Positions 6,679 through 14,475 are shown, counted from the stretch's first letter. The stretch: DNA of 64,000 nucleotides from Agrilutibacter niabensis (GCF_042657165.1 NZ_JBHSNJ010000013.1:620001-684000), one strand, 5' to 3'. Notes: a model not told the origin generated them from the letters alone. A program made the numbers and translations.

Positions 6679-8118
6679 ATGTCGCGTTGGATGTCTACGT
6701 TTGAGCAGCATGGTTTTCGCTCCCAGTGGGTGCGTGTCATCAACGCAAACGACTCGGTCAGGCCAGAGGATCCGGCTGTTCAACCTCACTTGCTGGAGCT
6801 CGCGCGCCTCAGGAAGGTTGTTGCCTACATCGATCAAGCGATTCTCAGTGTTGATCCTGAGTTGCTTCCGCTCAACTTCTGGGACTTCATTCGCGATCAG
6901 ATGTCCGCTTGCGCCGACAACCTGAACGCGTTTGCGAGCTCCAAGGATGTCAGCAGTCTGTACGCAGCGAATCAGTATCTCGACAACATTCTTGGGCAGA
7001 TGCGGCCATATGTCCTAGCAAAAGGAAGGCTTGGTCCCGCCCTGCAGAGCGCGGCAAAGGCCTATTCTGAGAGCCTGACTTCAGCGACAGAGTCGCTGCG
7101 GGAAGAAGTCGCTCAAGCACGAGCTAGCGTTGAAGAGAACAAGCTTCGATCCGCAAACCTATTGGAGCGGATTGACCGAGAAGTAGATGAAGTCACGCAA
7201 AGGCACGATCAGCTGTTGGTAAGCACCCCGGAGCGAGAGGCAATCTTTGACGTCGTTGCTAGACATTCGGAGGAGGTAAACACCTTTCATCGCCGACTTA
7301 CTATTGGCGCGGATGGAAACCCATCTATGAAGGAGGAGATTGCGGCAGCCAGGGAGGCTGCAACCTCTGGGGCGGACGCTATTGAAAAGCTGCGGTCGGG
7401 CGCAGCATCCACTATCAAGGATCTGGCTTCGTTCGAGACGAGAATCCTCGGGGTATTTGATGAGGAGGGTAAGAGAGTTGGAGGTCTGTCGGACGAGCTT
7501 GGCTCCCGCCTTAAGGCCCTTAGTGACGTCGAAGATCAGCAGAAGAAGCGGTACCTGGCTCTGAACCTGCAAATTGAGTCATTGCTTCCTGGGGCAACAA
7601 GTGCGGGGCTAGCATCAGCCTACAAGCAACTGAAGGACTCCTTTTCGGGGCCGATAAAGCGAGCAAATGGCGTCTTCTATTGGTCGATCGTCGCTATCGT
7701 CCTGCTTTCGCTACTTGTTAATGTCGAAAGCGTTGGCTTCTGGTGGATCAAGTTTGTTCAACTGACCGACTGGGCCTCTGTCGGTCGAGCATTGGCTCAC
7801 AAACTGCCTTTCTACGCACCGCTCGTGTGGCTTGCTTATTTTGCTTCCAAACGGCGAAGCGAATTCCAGCGATTGGAGCAGGAGTACGCGCACAAGGAAG
7901 CTTTGGCCAAGTCCTATGACAGCTACAAGAAGCAGATCGAAGAGCTTGGTGGTGGCAATGATCAGCTAATGCGCGACCTTCTTTCGAAGGCTGTTGATGC
8001 CATTGCCTTTAACGCTTCGGCCTCTCTTGATGGTCGGCACGGGGACAAAATTCCGCTCCAAGAAGCCATTGAAAAGGCGGTGCTTATGGCCACCGCTCGA
8101 GCTAAGGAGCAGGCATAG
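6679..8118 (+). CDS. Membrane-anchored coiled-coil protein, unknown function (accessory)
   Basis: 479 residues, no family recognised. Residues 1-130 look globular and helical. About 130-300 are rich in E, K, Q, A and R with heptad-like spacing (SLREEVAQARASVEENKLRSANLLERIDRE region), predicting long coiled coils. Two hydrophobic segments follow: about 333-350 (FYWSIVAIVLLSLLVN) and about 375-392 (FYAPLVWLAYF). The C-terminal 85 residues are again helical. The protein probably sits in the inner membrane with large cytoplasmic arms. AAGGAGG lies 5-10 bases upstream of the ATG. Base composition is clearly lower in G+C (about 50-60% in sampled lines) than the flanking genes, with codons rare elsewhere here (TCA, GCA, CTT), so it was probably acquired. 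It pairs with the next gene, 107 bases downstream. Confidence 0.75.
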   Translation: MSRWMSTFEQHGFRSQWVRVINANDSVRPEDPAVQPHLLELARLRKVVAYIDQAILSVDPELLPLNFWDFIRDQMSACADNLNAFASSKDVSSLYAANQYLDNILGQMRPYVLAKGRLGPALQSAAKAYSESLTSATESLREEVAQARASVEENKLRSANLLERIDREVDEVTQRHDQLLVSTPEREAIFDVVARHSEEVNTFHRRLTIGADGNPSMKEEIAAAREAATSGADAIEKLRSGAASTIKDLASFETRILGVFDEEGKRVGGLSDELGSRLKALSDVEDQQKKRYLALNLQIESLLPGATSAGLASAYKQLKDSFSGPIKRANGVFYWSIVAIVLLSLLVNVESVGFWWIKFVQLTDWASVGRALAHKLPFYAPLVWLAYFASKRRSEFQRLEQEYAHKEALAKSYDSYKKQIEELGGGNDQLMRDLLSKAVDAIAFNASASLDGRHGDKIPLQEAIEKAVLMATARAKEQA

Positions 8119-8225
8119 CCGGGCAGTAGGCACGCCTTACAGATGGAAAAAGGATGGAGCAACGGGGCGCAAATCGGCTCATTGCTTTTGATTCGCTTTC
8201 GGGCTTTAGCCAACTATGACATCGC

Positions 8226-8993
8226 ATGAAAATTTCTTCGGTAGCTGAGGTCATGTTGAAGAAGTGGGGCGCCAGCCCGCAGGCCATTTCAACGTCCGAT
8301 AAGGAGGAATCGGATTGGATTGCCGAAATTGATGGGTTTCGTGTTCTCGTAGAAGAAAAGACTAAGCTCGATAATCCCGAGTTTGTGGCTGCTAGGGAAA
8401 CGACTCTGGCGAAAGGAGAGGTCTTTGGTGCGGTAACTTCATTGGCGCCAAACAATCGTCTCTCAGCAATCGTTAGGAAGGGCGCGAGTCAGCTTGATTC
8501 AAGTTCCGTCAGTACGGCGCACGATGCAAGGATCCTTTGGCTGACTGCGATCGGACGAGAGGCTGGCGCAAGATGGGAGCAGGCATTCTCGACCCTTTAT
8601 GGATCGACAAAAGTCTATGAGATCGGGAAGGGGGAAATGCGTAATTGCTACTTCTTTCACCACTCGGCATTCTTCCGCTTTCGTGCGCACCTGGATGGGG
8701 CGGTTATTGGCTGTCTGCGTGGGAGCGAACTTACGCTGAGGTTCTGCCTCAATCCTTATTCAGAGCGATGGTTGAAGTTGAGGGCCAGTCCCTTTGGGGC
8801 CTTGTTCCCAACGGGCCTAATTGATCCAGTCGAAGAAGAAGCAAGAGGTCGGGCCTATCTCGCCGACACAGACATTGATCGCAGGGATAGCGGCGCTGTA
8901 CTTGACTTTGTGTCAAAGAAGTACGGCCTCAAGCTGGCGCAATTTATGGATTTGACTATGGTCTCGGGAACTGTCGCGCTAGACATGCGCTAA
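8226..8993 (+). CDS. Possible PD-(D/E)xK-fold nuclease, accessory partner of the coiled-coil gene
   Basis: 255 residues, unrecognised as a whole. Near the N-terminus, DWIAEIDGFRVLVEEKTK (about residues 23-40) resembles the core of PD-(D/E)xK nucleases: an acidic residue at a strand end, then hydrophobic residues leading to E-x-K. This assignment rests on one short motif. The rest has aromatic- and arginine-rich stretches (CYFFHHSAFFRFRAHL) and no signal peptide or membrane segment. It has the same low-GC character and direction as the preceding gene. There is no obvious ribosome binding site; translation may depend on the upstream transcript. A nuclease next to a membrane coiled-coil protein fits a two-gene defence module, but that is inference. 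Confidence 0.6.
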   Translation: MKISSVAEVMLKKWGASPQAISTSDKEESDWIAEIDGFRVLVEEKTKLDNPEFVAARETTLAKGEVFGAVTSLAPNNRLSAIVRKGASQLDSSSVSTAHDARILWLTAIGREAGARWEQAFSTLYGSTKVYEIGKGEMRNCYFFHHSAFFRFRAHLDGAVIGCLRGSELTLRFCLNPYSERWLKLRASPFGALFPTGLIDPVEEEARGRAYLADTDIDRRDSGAVLDFVSKKYGLKLAQFMDLTMVSGTVALDMR

Positions 8994-9006
8994 CAAGTGC
9001 GGGCCA

Positions 9007-9208
9007 CGAAAAGGGGTCAGGTTCTTTTGTCCGTCGCGGTGAATGACTCTGACCCCGTAGTCTTGGATCAGTATCCAAACGACGGCAGTTGATCTCTCCT
9101 TAACACCCGAAAAGCGGTCAGGTTCATTTGTCCGTCGCGGTGAATGACTCTGACCCCGTAGTCTTGGATCAGTATCCAAACGACGGCAGTTGATCTCTCC
9201 TTAACACC
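9007..9208. repeat. Two tandem 101-bp repeats with GGGGTCAG/CTGACCCC arms
   Basis: Units 9007-9107 and 9108-9208 differ at two positions only. Each holds a GGTCAGGTTC motif and a CTCTGACCCC motif about 25 bases later, which together form an interrupted inverted repeat. In the second unit the first arm has lost one G. The related GGGGTCAGAGT element recurs at 9935 and 10681. The repeats mark the right edge of the low-GC accessory pair. Confidence 0.9.
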
Positions 9209-9249
9209 TGCCGCGCCGACAATCGCGCACCCCACCGCTGGAGCCCGCC

Positions 9250-9879
9250 ATGTCCGGTGTCACGCCAATCCGTGATCCGAAGTCCGACGCCCTGCTGACG
9301 CCGGACAATGCGGTCATCGCCTTCATCGACTACCAGCCCGAGCAGTACGCCGGCGTGGGTTCCATGCCGCACGAGGAGCTGGTGGCCAACGTCACCCTAC
9401 TGGGGCAGGTGGCCACCGCGTTCGGCCTGCCGGTGGTGCTGTCCACGGTGTACGTGCAGCACGGCATGGGCGCGACCAACCGGGAGTTGCGCGAGGCCTT
9501 GCCCGGCGTCGGGGAAATCGACCGCACGTCGATGAATTCCTGGGAAGACCCCGACTTCCGCGCCGCGGTCGAGGCTTCCGGCCGGCGCAAGCTGATCATC
9601 GCCGGCCTGTGGACCGAGGTGTGCGTCGCCTTCCCGGCGCTCGATGCGCTGCGCGAAGGCTTTGATGTCTATGTCGTCGCCGACGCCATCGGCGGCGTCA
9701 GCACGGTGGCCCATGAGAGCGCCATGCGGCGCATGGTGCAGGCCGGGGTGATCCCGATCACCGTGCTGTCGCTGGCCTGCGAACTGCAGCGAGACTGGGG
9801 CCGGCCCGGGGCCGATCGCCTGCGCCACATACTGCGCGGGTACTTTGCAGCGCACGGGGCGTTGCGGGCTTCGCGCTAG
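9250..9879 (+). CDS. Isochorismatase-family cysteine hydrolase
   Basis: 209 residues, cytosolic, the usual length for the YcaC/nicotinamidase-like branch. The family's catalytic triad can be read: Asp27 in AFIDYQPE, a Lys in RKLIIAGLWTE, and the nucleophile Cys125 in TEVCVAF. The cis-peptide region VVADAIGG follows. Members hydrolyse amides or C-O bonds by a covalent cysteine intermediate; the substrate here cannot be told. The best match in character is the YcaC group, which has no firm substrate. GGAG precedes the ATG by 7 bases. The gene stands alone between repeat clusters. Confidence 0.85.
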   Translation: MSGVTPIRDPKSDALLTPDNAVIAFIDYQPEQYAGVGSMPHEELVANVTLLGQVATAFGLPVVLSTVYVQHGMGATNRELREALPGVGEIDRTSMNSWEDPDFRAAVEASGRRKLIIAGLWTEVCVAFPALDALREGFDVYVVADAIGGVSTVAHESAMRRMVQAGVIPITVLSLACELQRDWGRPGADRLRHILRGYFAAHGALRASR

Positions 9880-10304
9880 GCGGTGGCGCAAGGACGCGGG
9901 ACAAAGTGACCTGGCCCCACGGCCGGAAAGGAACGGGGTCAGAGTGCCTTTTCCAAAACAGGCGAAACAGCGAAAACAACCCGCGTAAGACGGGCTTGAG
10001 CCCGCCCTGCGATCTGTGATCCTGCGAACGCGTAGGGTGGGCCTTCGCCCACCGATGCCAGATCCCGTAGGGCGCAATAGCGTTGCGCCTTATGCGTAGA
10101 GCCGACGACAGCGTTGCAATTCGCTGCGCTTATTGCGCGCTACTTCGCTGGTCGTTTCATCGGTACGTTTGCGCGCGCATGGCGGTGGGTTGGCGTGGGA
10201 ACCTTCCGGGCCAGAGCGCCTTACGCCGCCGCCTTGCCCCGGACTCCCAGGCGCACGTATCGTGCGTTCAGGCCAATCCGGGCCGGGGAATTGAGGGGGA
10301 TGGA
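9880..10304. repeat. Gene-free stretch filled with dispersed repeats
   Basis: Holds a degenerate GGGGTCAGAGT element (9935-9945, with a loosely complementary GTGACCTGGCCCC at 9907-9919), a GGTGGGC-CTTC-GCCCACC hairpin within GTAGGGTGGGCC (10031-10053), and a GTAGGGCGCAATAGCGTTGCGCC element (10066-10090). All three are common multi-copy intergenic repeats in proteobacteria. No gene was found here. Confidence 0.6.
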
Positions 10305-10595
10305 ATGAGTGTGATCAGGATGTCCACCGCGCTGGCGGTACTGCTGCTGTCGGCGTGCACGGGAACGGCGGGCTCGGGCTCCCGCGACGTGACGGCGGAG
10401 GAGTGCCGCGCGTATTACGAGTACACGTACCGCCTCGACGGCTCGGATGCGCGCGCCGTGCTCGGCGAAGAACAGCTGGCGAAGGACTCGGCGCAATGTG
10501 CCGAGACCGGCATGGTCACGCGCCGCCATTACGATTGCGCGATGGCCGCCCAGTCGGTCGAGGCGTTGCAGGCCTGCGGCGCGCCCAACACCTGA
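10305..10595 (+). CDS. Small lipoprotein, unknown function
   Basis: 96 residues from ATG 10305, or 91 from ATG 10320, which has AGGA just before it. A lipoprotein signal is clear: STALAVLLLSAC with the lipobox Cys about 18 residues in. The mature protein is short and acidic, with four further cysteines (EECRAYYEY, AQCAET, YDCAMAAQ, ACGAPN) that could form two disulfides in the periplasm. No domain was recognised. Confidence 0.6.
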   Translation: MSVIRMSTALAVLLLSACTGTAGSGSRDVTAEECRAYYEYTYRLDGSDARAVLGEEQLAKDSAQCAETGMVTRRHYDCAMAAQSVEALQACGAPNT

Positions 10596-10611
10596 TCCGC
10601 GCATGCGAACA

Positions 10612-10650
10612 ACCGTAGGATGGGTTGTGGCGAAGGCGATACCCATCGGC
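10612..10650. repeat. Dispersed repeat (GTAGGATGGGTTGTGG type)
   Basis: GTAGGATGGGTTGTGGCGAA followed by GGCGATACCCATC is a widespread intergenic repeat type, with CCCATC complementary to GATGGG. Confidence 0.5.
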
Positions 10651-10680
10651 GCTTGAGCGGCATGGTTCGATCGAAAAACA

Positions 10681-10729
10681 GGGGTCAGAGTCGACTTTCG
10701 CAGCGAGTAAGAAAGTCCACTCTGACCCC
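10681..10729. repeat. REP-like inverted repeat with 19-bp arms
   Basis: GGGGTCAGAGTCGACTTTC (10681-10699) and GAAAGTCCACTCTGACCCC (10711-10729) are complementary at 18 of 19 positions around an 11-base loop. It lies 19 bases before the start of the Sel1 gene. The form is that of a small REP- or MITE-like mobile element; no transposase is nearby. Confidence 0.8.
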
Positions 10730-10737
10730 AGCTATTA

Positions 10738-10798
10738 GGGGAGGAACCATGCAGGAAGTGTTGATCCGACGTATTTCCGTCGGCACGGTTTTCAAGCT
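10738..10798 (+). repeat. Duplicated gene-start segment, copy 1
   Basis: 61 bases covering the ribosome binding site GGGGAGGAACC, the ATG and 16 codons (MQEVLIRRISVGTVFK). It differs from copy 2 at 12123-12183 at about three positions. It forms the start of the Sel1-repeat gene. Confidence 0.9.
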
Positions 10799-12050
10799 TG
10801 CTCTTCGCAGTCGCGCGCTCCTCGCCGCAGTGCTGCTGATCGCAGGTCCGCAGGCCGTCGCCCAGGATGCCGCACAGGCGCGCCGCGCCGCTGCGGACAC
10901 GGGCGTGACCGCGTCCGCCAAAGCCGCGGCGGACGAACCCCAGCTCGCGGCGGCGGTCGAGCGTGCCGACGAACTGGAAGGAGAGGTGCGCTTCACCGAC
11001 ATCGTTTCGGTACTGCAACCGTGGGCGGAGCGGGGCGATCCTCGGGTGGACTTCAGGCTCGCCTACGCGCACTTCAGGTTGGCGCTGGACGGTCGACGCG
11101 TCGAAGAGCTGGACCAGGCGCGCATGAACGACGCCGTTCGTCTCGCCAAACGTGCGGCCAACCATGGCCAAGGTGGAGCGATGAACCTGCTCTACCTCAT
11201 CCTCGGCAATGGCTATGGCCGGCCCGTCGACATGGATGCGGCCATGGCCTGGCTCGAACGCGCGGTGGCAGCTGGTGACGTCGGTGCGCGCATCAACTTC
11301 GCTACGATGTTGTATGAGGGCCGGCCCTGGCTTGCCCGCGACCGAGTGCGGGCCTGTCGCATGTTCACCGACTTCGCGGATGTCGAGGGCGCCGGGTCCG
11401 TGTCCCTGTACTACCTGGGGTGGGCGACGATGCGCGGCGAGTGCGGCCTGGAGAAGGACGCCCGCAAGGCGGCGCAATCGATCGGTCGTGCCGCCGAAGG
11501 CAACGTGCTCGATGCCGCGCGCGACTATGCGCGCCTGCTCGAAACGGGCGTGGGTGTCGATGCCGACCACACCCAGGCATTGCTCTGGTACGAGCGCGCG
11601 GCCGACGGTGGCGACGGCTATTCGCTCTGGCGCGTAGGCCGCGCGTACGCCGAGGGTGAAGAACGCGACATCGATCCGGTGCGCGCGGTCGACTACTTCC
11701 GACGCGCTATCGACAGTGGCAATGGCGAAGCGCTGGTCAGCATGGCGGTCATGCACGCCACCGGGGCGGGAGTGGCACAGGATCTGCTCAAGGCGCTGGA
11801 GTTCTACCGGCGCGCCGCTGACGCCGGTCAGCCGCATGCCTACCGCGGCTTGGCGGTGATGGCGTTGCGGGGCGAGGGCATGTCCCCCGATGCAACACAG
11901 GCGTCGGTGCTGTACCGGCAGGGCTTGGAACTGGGCAACGCCCCTGAGCCGGGCTTGCAGAAGGCGATCGACGCCGAGCTCGACTCCGCCGCGCGCGCCG
12001 AGGCCGATCGCCGCTTCGAGGCGTGGCGCGCCAGTCGAGCAAAACAGTAG
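10749..12050 (+). CDS. Sel1-repeat (SLR) exported protein with a borrowed N-terminus
   Basis: 433 residues. The first 16 (MQEVLIRRISVGTVFK) are identical to those of the small membrane protein at 12134 and look unrelated to the rest. A normal signal peptide then begins (LRSRALLAAVLLIAGPQAVAQ, cleavage near residue 39). From about residue 130 there are repeated Sel1-like units (AMAWLERAVAAGDVGARINFATMLYEG, ALLWYERAADGGDGYSLWRVGRAYAEG, ALEFYRRAADAGQPHAYRGLAVMALRG). Sel1 repeats are TPR-like scaffolds for protein-protein contact, often in envelope signalling. GAGGAA precedes the ATG. With its extended N-terminus, export may be changed, or an internal start may be used. Confidence 0.75.
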   Translation: MQEVLIRRISVGTVFKLALRSRALLAAVLLIAGPQAVAQDAAQARRAAADTGVTASAKAAADEPQLAAAVERADELEGEVRFTDIVSVLQPWAERGDPRVDFRLAYAHFRLALDGRRVEELDQARMNDAVRLAKRAANHGQGGAMNLLYLILGNGYGRPVDMDAAMAWLERAVAAGDVGARINFATMLYEGRPWLARDRVRACRMFTDFADVEGAGSVSLYYLGWATMRGECGLEKDARKAAQSIGRAAEGNVLDAARDYARLLETGVGVDADHTQALLWYERAADGGDGYSLWRVGRAYAEGEERDIDPVRAVDYFRRAIDSGNGEALVSMAVMHATGAGVAQDLLKALEFYRRAADAGQPHAYRGLAVMALRGEGMSPDATQASVLYRQGLELGNAPEPGLQKAIDAELDSAARAEADRRFEAWRASRAKQ

Positions 12051-12122
12051 CAACGAATTCAGGTTCATTTTTTGGGGCAGGCCGATCTCGCACTTGGCGG
12101 ATCTGCTCAAATCAAGGTTTCT

Positions 12123-12183
12123 GGGGAGGAACCATGCAGGAAGTGTTGATCCGACGTATCTCCGTCGGCACGGTGTTCAAGCT
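12123..12183 (+). repeat. Duplicated gene-start segment, copy 2
   Basis: Second copy of the 61-base ribosome-binding-site-plus-16-codon segment seen at 10738-10798. Here the encoded MQEVLIRRISVGTVFK runs naturally into a membrane segment (LVGVGLLFSLLPF), so this is probably the parental copy. Confidence 0.9.
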
Positions 12184-12475
12184 GGTAGGCGTGGGCCTGC
12201 TGTTCTCGTTGCTGCCTTTCACGATCCTGATGGGCTGCACGGCCGCCCTCGGGTTGAACACGTTGTCCTGGAACAACGAGCCACTGCACGGTTGGGTGGC
12301 ACTGGCGGCCTCGCCCTTCATCGGGGTGTTCTTCGTGGCCATCTTCACGATGTTTATCGGCACCGCAGCGGCGTTCGGGCTGTGGGTCTATTCGTGGCTC
12401 GGCCCGTTCGGGATTTCGTACAAGCCGGCGGAGCAGGGCATCGATCCGGCTGCACATTCGGCTGACGTTGCGTAG
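12134..12475 (+). CDS. Small two-helix membrane protein, unknown function
   Basis: 113 residues. A basic N-terminus is followed by two hydrophobic stretches: about 17-40 (LVGVGLLFSLLPFTILMGCTAAL) and about 55-85 (VALAASPFIGVFFVAIFTMFIGTAAAFGLWVYSW). The tail is polar. I recognise this as a type common in xanthomonads without an assigned role. GGGGAGGA is well placed before ATG 12134. It lies 83 bases downstream of the Sel1 gene that shares its start. Confidence 0.7.
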   Translation: MQEVLIRRISVGTVFKLVGVGLLFSLLPFTILMGCTAALGLNTLSWNNEPLHGWVALAASPFIGVFFVAIFTMFIGTAAAFGLWVYSWLGPFGISYKPAEQGIDPAAHSADVA

Positions 12476-12531
12476 GGCGGACTGGCGCCGCGCCAAGTTC
12501 GTTGTCCCACCGATTGGACTCAGGAGAGGTC

Positions 12532-13257
12532 ATGGGGTTTCGCGCACTGATGCTTGCAGCACTGGCCTGGCCACTGCTCGCGGTGGCCGGGGAAACTGGC
12601 GACAGCCAGTTGATCGACGGCAACTTCAAGGGATGGGCCGAGATAGATGCCTCCGGTCGCCTGCAGTCGTTTGCTCCCGACGGAAAAGCACACCCCGCCA
12701 TCGCCCAGGCACTGCAGCAGCAGTTGCAGGGCGTCGCGTTCAAGCCGGCCCGGCAGGGTGCCGGGTCCGTGGGGATACGCACCTACCTGCAGGGCGAATA
12801 CCGCCTCGTCATGGATGGCGACAGCTATGTCCTGCAATTGAAGACCTTCCACGCGGGGCCCAAGCCCCTGACGCTCGACGTGCCCCGGGTGCCCCTACGC
12901 GCGCTCCAGCTGGACGAAGCCAGCTGGCTGCGTGCCAGCTTCGTCATCGACCGCGATGGACGGGCAAAGGACGTGCTCATCGAGGAGTCCGGTGGCTCAT
13001 CCGAGCTGCGACGCAATGTGGCCAAGTCGATGCCGTATTGGCGCTTCGAACCGGAGTCGGTAGCGGGGACGCCGATTGAAACCGCGGTGCGCCAGGAGTT
13101 TCTTGTCTACGCCGCCAGCAAGCCGAAGCCGATCCCGACACCGTGCCCGGCCGATGCCAGCGGCCGCGTGCTGGCGCCCGAACAGACGTCGTGCCGGCAT
13201 CGCATGGAAGTCTCCTTGGGCGAGAGCCAGCTGGGCCGCGACATTTCGATTCCATGA
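12532..13257 (+). CDS. Secreted protein with a TonB-C-like domain
   Basis: 241 residues. Residues 1-19 are a Sec signal peptide (MGFRALMLAALAWPLLAVAG). Residues about 130-195 resemble a TonB C-terminal domain: SFVIDRDGRAKDVLIEESGG, then a Trp-containing end (KSMPYWRFEPE). No transmembrane anchor or proline-rich spacer is present, so it is not a working TonB energy transducer but one of the periplasmic TonB-C-domain proteins frequent in this family. The four cysteines near the C-terminus may form disulfides. CAGGAGAGG precedes the ATG. Confidence 0.7.
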   Translation: MGFRALMLAALAWPLLAVAGETGDSQLIDGNFKGWAEIDASGRLQSFAPDGKAHPAIAQALQQQLQGVAFKPARQGAGSVGIRTYLQGEYRLVMDGDSYVLQLKTFHAGPKPLTLDVPRVPLRALQLDEASWLRASFVIDRDGRAKDVLIEESGGSSELRRNVAKSMPYWRFEPESVAGTPIETAVRQEFLVYAASKPKPIPTPCPADASGRVLAPEQTSCRHRMEVSLGESQLGRDISIP

Positions 13258-13371
13258 GCGACACCCGTACAAGCCGGCGCCGGCCGCGCCGGTGCTGAAC
13301 GATTTCATCGAGGCCGAGCTGGACAAGCAGTCCGTCGAGGTTCCGCGGGTAGCCAGCGCACCCCGGCGGAC

Positions 13372-13630
13372 GCGAGTGAGCCCAAAAGACTCATTGATGA
13401 GCCCCGGAGCCTCAATGGCCAGGCTGGAGAACCTCAACGCCGAGGCAAAAAGCCTCACGGCCTGAAGCAACAGGTCCCGGCGATGAGGCACGACGCCTCA
13501 ACGTTGAAGCTGACGGGCTCAGGGCTGAAGCAAAACGCCTCGACCTTGAGGTTGCGATGCCTGAGTGATGAGGCCCGGAGCCTCAAGGCACAGGCAAAAA
13601 GACTCAACGATGAGTATCAGAGGCTCATGG
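13372..13630 (+). repeat. 21-bp periodic array, decayed heptad-coding repeat
   Basis: A CTCA (or near-CTCA) motif recurs at 13390, 13411, 13433, 13454, about 13475, 13497, 13518, 13539, 13560, 13582, 13603 and 13624: twelve units spaced 21 or 22 bases. Each unit has the form GAGGC-N5-GCCTCAA, so it is also a small hairpin. Read as protein, units give seven-residue steps such as DEARSLK, AQAKRLN and NAEAKSL, that is, coiled-coil heptads. The occasional 22-base steps break the frame, so no single open frame spans the array. Confidence 0.8.
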
Positions 13631-13670
13631 CCAGCGTGGCCCGGGTAAGCGCAGCGCAGCCGGGTGCGCT
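13631..13670. repeat. Dispersed GCCCGGGTAAGCGCAGCGC repeat, copy 1
   Basis: Contains CCAGCGTGGCCCGGGTAAGC followed by GCAGCGCAGCCGGGTGCGCT. A close copy lies at 15332-15368. This is a REP-like repeat type common in intergenic regions of these bacteria. Confidence 0.6.
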
Positions 13671-13869
13671 GCGTGACGCGTGCGGCGGGACTGCGGTGCT
13701 GCCCAGCTCCGCGCCGCCGTGACGCATCCGTAGAGACTGAAGGGATGCGGCTCGTGGCCTCACTTTGTCATGCCGGGCCGGTACAGTGCGGACCCGGAAC
13801 CCGTTTCCCCCAGGTGAGCATCATGGAAGAGTGTGGGCTTTCATCCCCGGCGTCGGCCCGGAGTCCAGC

Positions 13870-14235
13870 GTGATTCGCGACATCCGGATCTTTCCCGAGG
13901 CACGCCGGCTGGAAATGAAGTTCATGGGGGGCGTCAGCATCCAGGATCGCCTGGATACCCTGGCTCTGGTTGCCCCGTTGGTGGCAAGCCAGGCGCTCGA
14001 CCGGATCCTGGTCAACTTCAGCGCGGCCTGGCATGAGCCGGCGCTGGAAAAGGGCGGGGTGCCGTTTGAAGAGACATTGCGACAGACCGGTGAGTACGCC
14101 GGTTGTCGCATCGCGTTGGTCAGCCGGCCCCATCACTATGCGGCTCCGAAGCACGACGGTGTTTCAGGCCTGGGGTTCGCGTTCCAGTGCTTTTCCGGGC
14201 GCCATGCCGCACTGGCATGGCTCGACGCGCCATAG
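13870..14235 (+). CDS. Hypothetical cytosolic protein of about 121 residues
   Basis: No family recognised. I choose GTG 13870 because GGAG lies 8 bases upstream and the sequence becomes protein-like from there (IRDIRIFPEARRLEMKFMGG). The frame is open further upstream to 13765. The alternating strands and helices (LDRILVNFSAAWHEP, GCRIALVSRPHHYAAP) resemble a small alpha/beta STAS- or SpoIIAA-like fold, but no signature residues confirm it. Confidence 0.5.
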   Translation: MIRDIRIFPEARRLEMKFMGGVSIQDRLDTLALVAPLVASQALDRILVNFSAAWHEPALEKGGVPFEETLRQTGEYAGCRIALVSRPHHYAAPKHDGVSGLGFAFQCFSGRHAALAWLDAP

Positions 14236-14350
14236 CCGCACGCAGCGCGCAGGTGGTGGCGATGCTGGATGGTTGCGCCACGTGCCTGATGCGGCAACGG
14301 CCAGCGCGGCTGGACGAACAGGAACGCCCGCGGTCGCGTGCTAGGATCGG

Positions 14351-14475
14351 CACCGAAGGGGAGTAGCTCCCAATCACTGTTGCCGTCAATACGAGCGTTT
14401 GTGCTCCGGTGCAGTGGCAGGCCCGCCAGCGTGCGCGGGCCTGCGAGCAAGACCTTCGCCGTTCCACGGCGAAGG
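14351..14475 (+). ncRNA. yybP-ykoY (Mn2+) riboswitch with switching hairpin
   Basis: The conserved halves are plain: GAAGGGGAGTAGC (14355-14367) on the 5' side, then GTCAATACG (14385-14393), and GCAAGACCTTC (14447-14457) on the 3' side, with a long GC-rich stem GCAGGCCCG/CGGGCCTGC between. The closing strand CCTTCGCC (14453-14460) can instead pair with GGCGAAGG (14468-14475), giving a natural two-state expression platform. The family senses Mn2+ and turns on metal exporters. A TAGGAT -10-like hexamer at 14342-14347 sets the transcript start near 14352. It precedes a TerC-family gene, its usual partner. Confidence 0.88.

Noticed and set aside
9007..9208. CRISPR or phage attachment site
   Set aside because: Two 101-bp units directly adjoining, no spacers, no integrase and no tRNA nearby; better explained as a tandem duplication of a REP-like element.
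12532..13257. True TonB energy transducer
   Set aside because: There is a cleavable signal peptide instead of an anchor, and no proline-rich spanning region; only the C-terminal domain is TonB-like.
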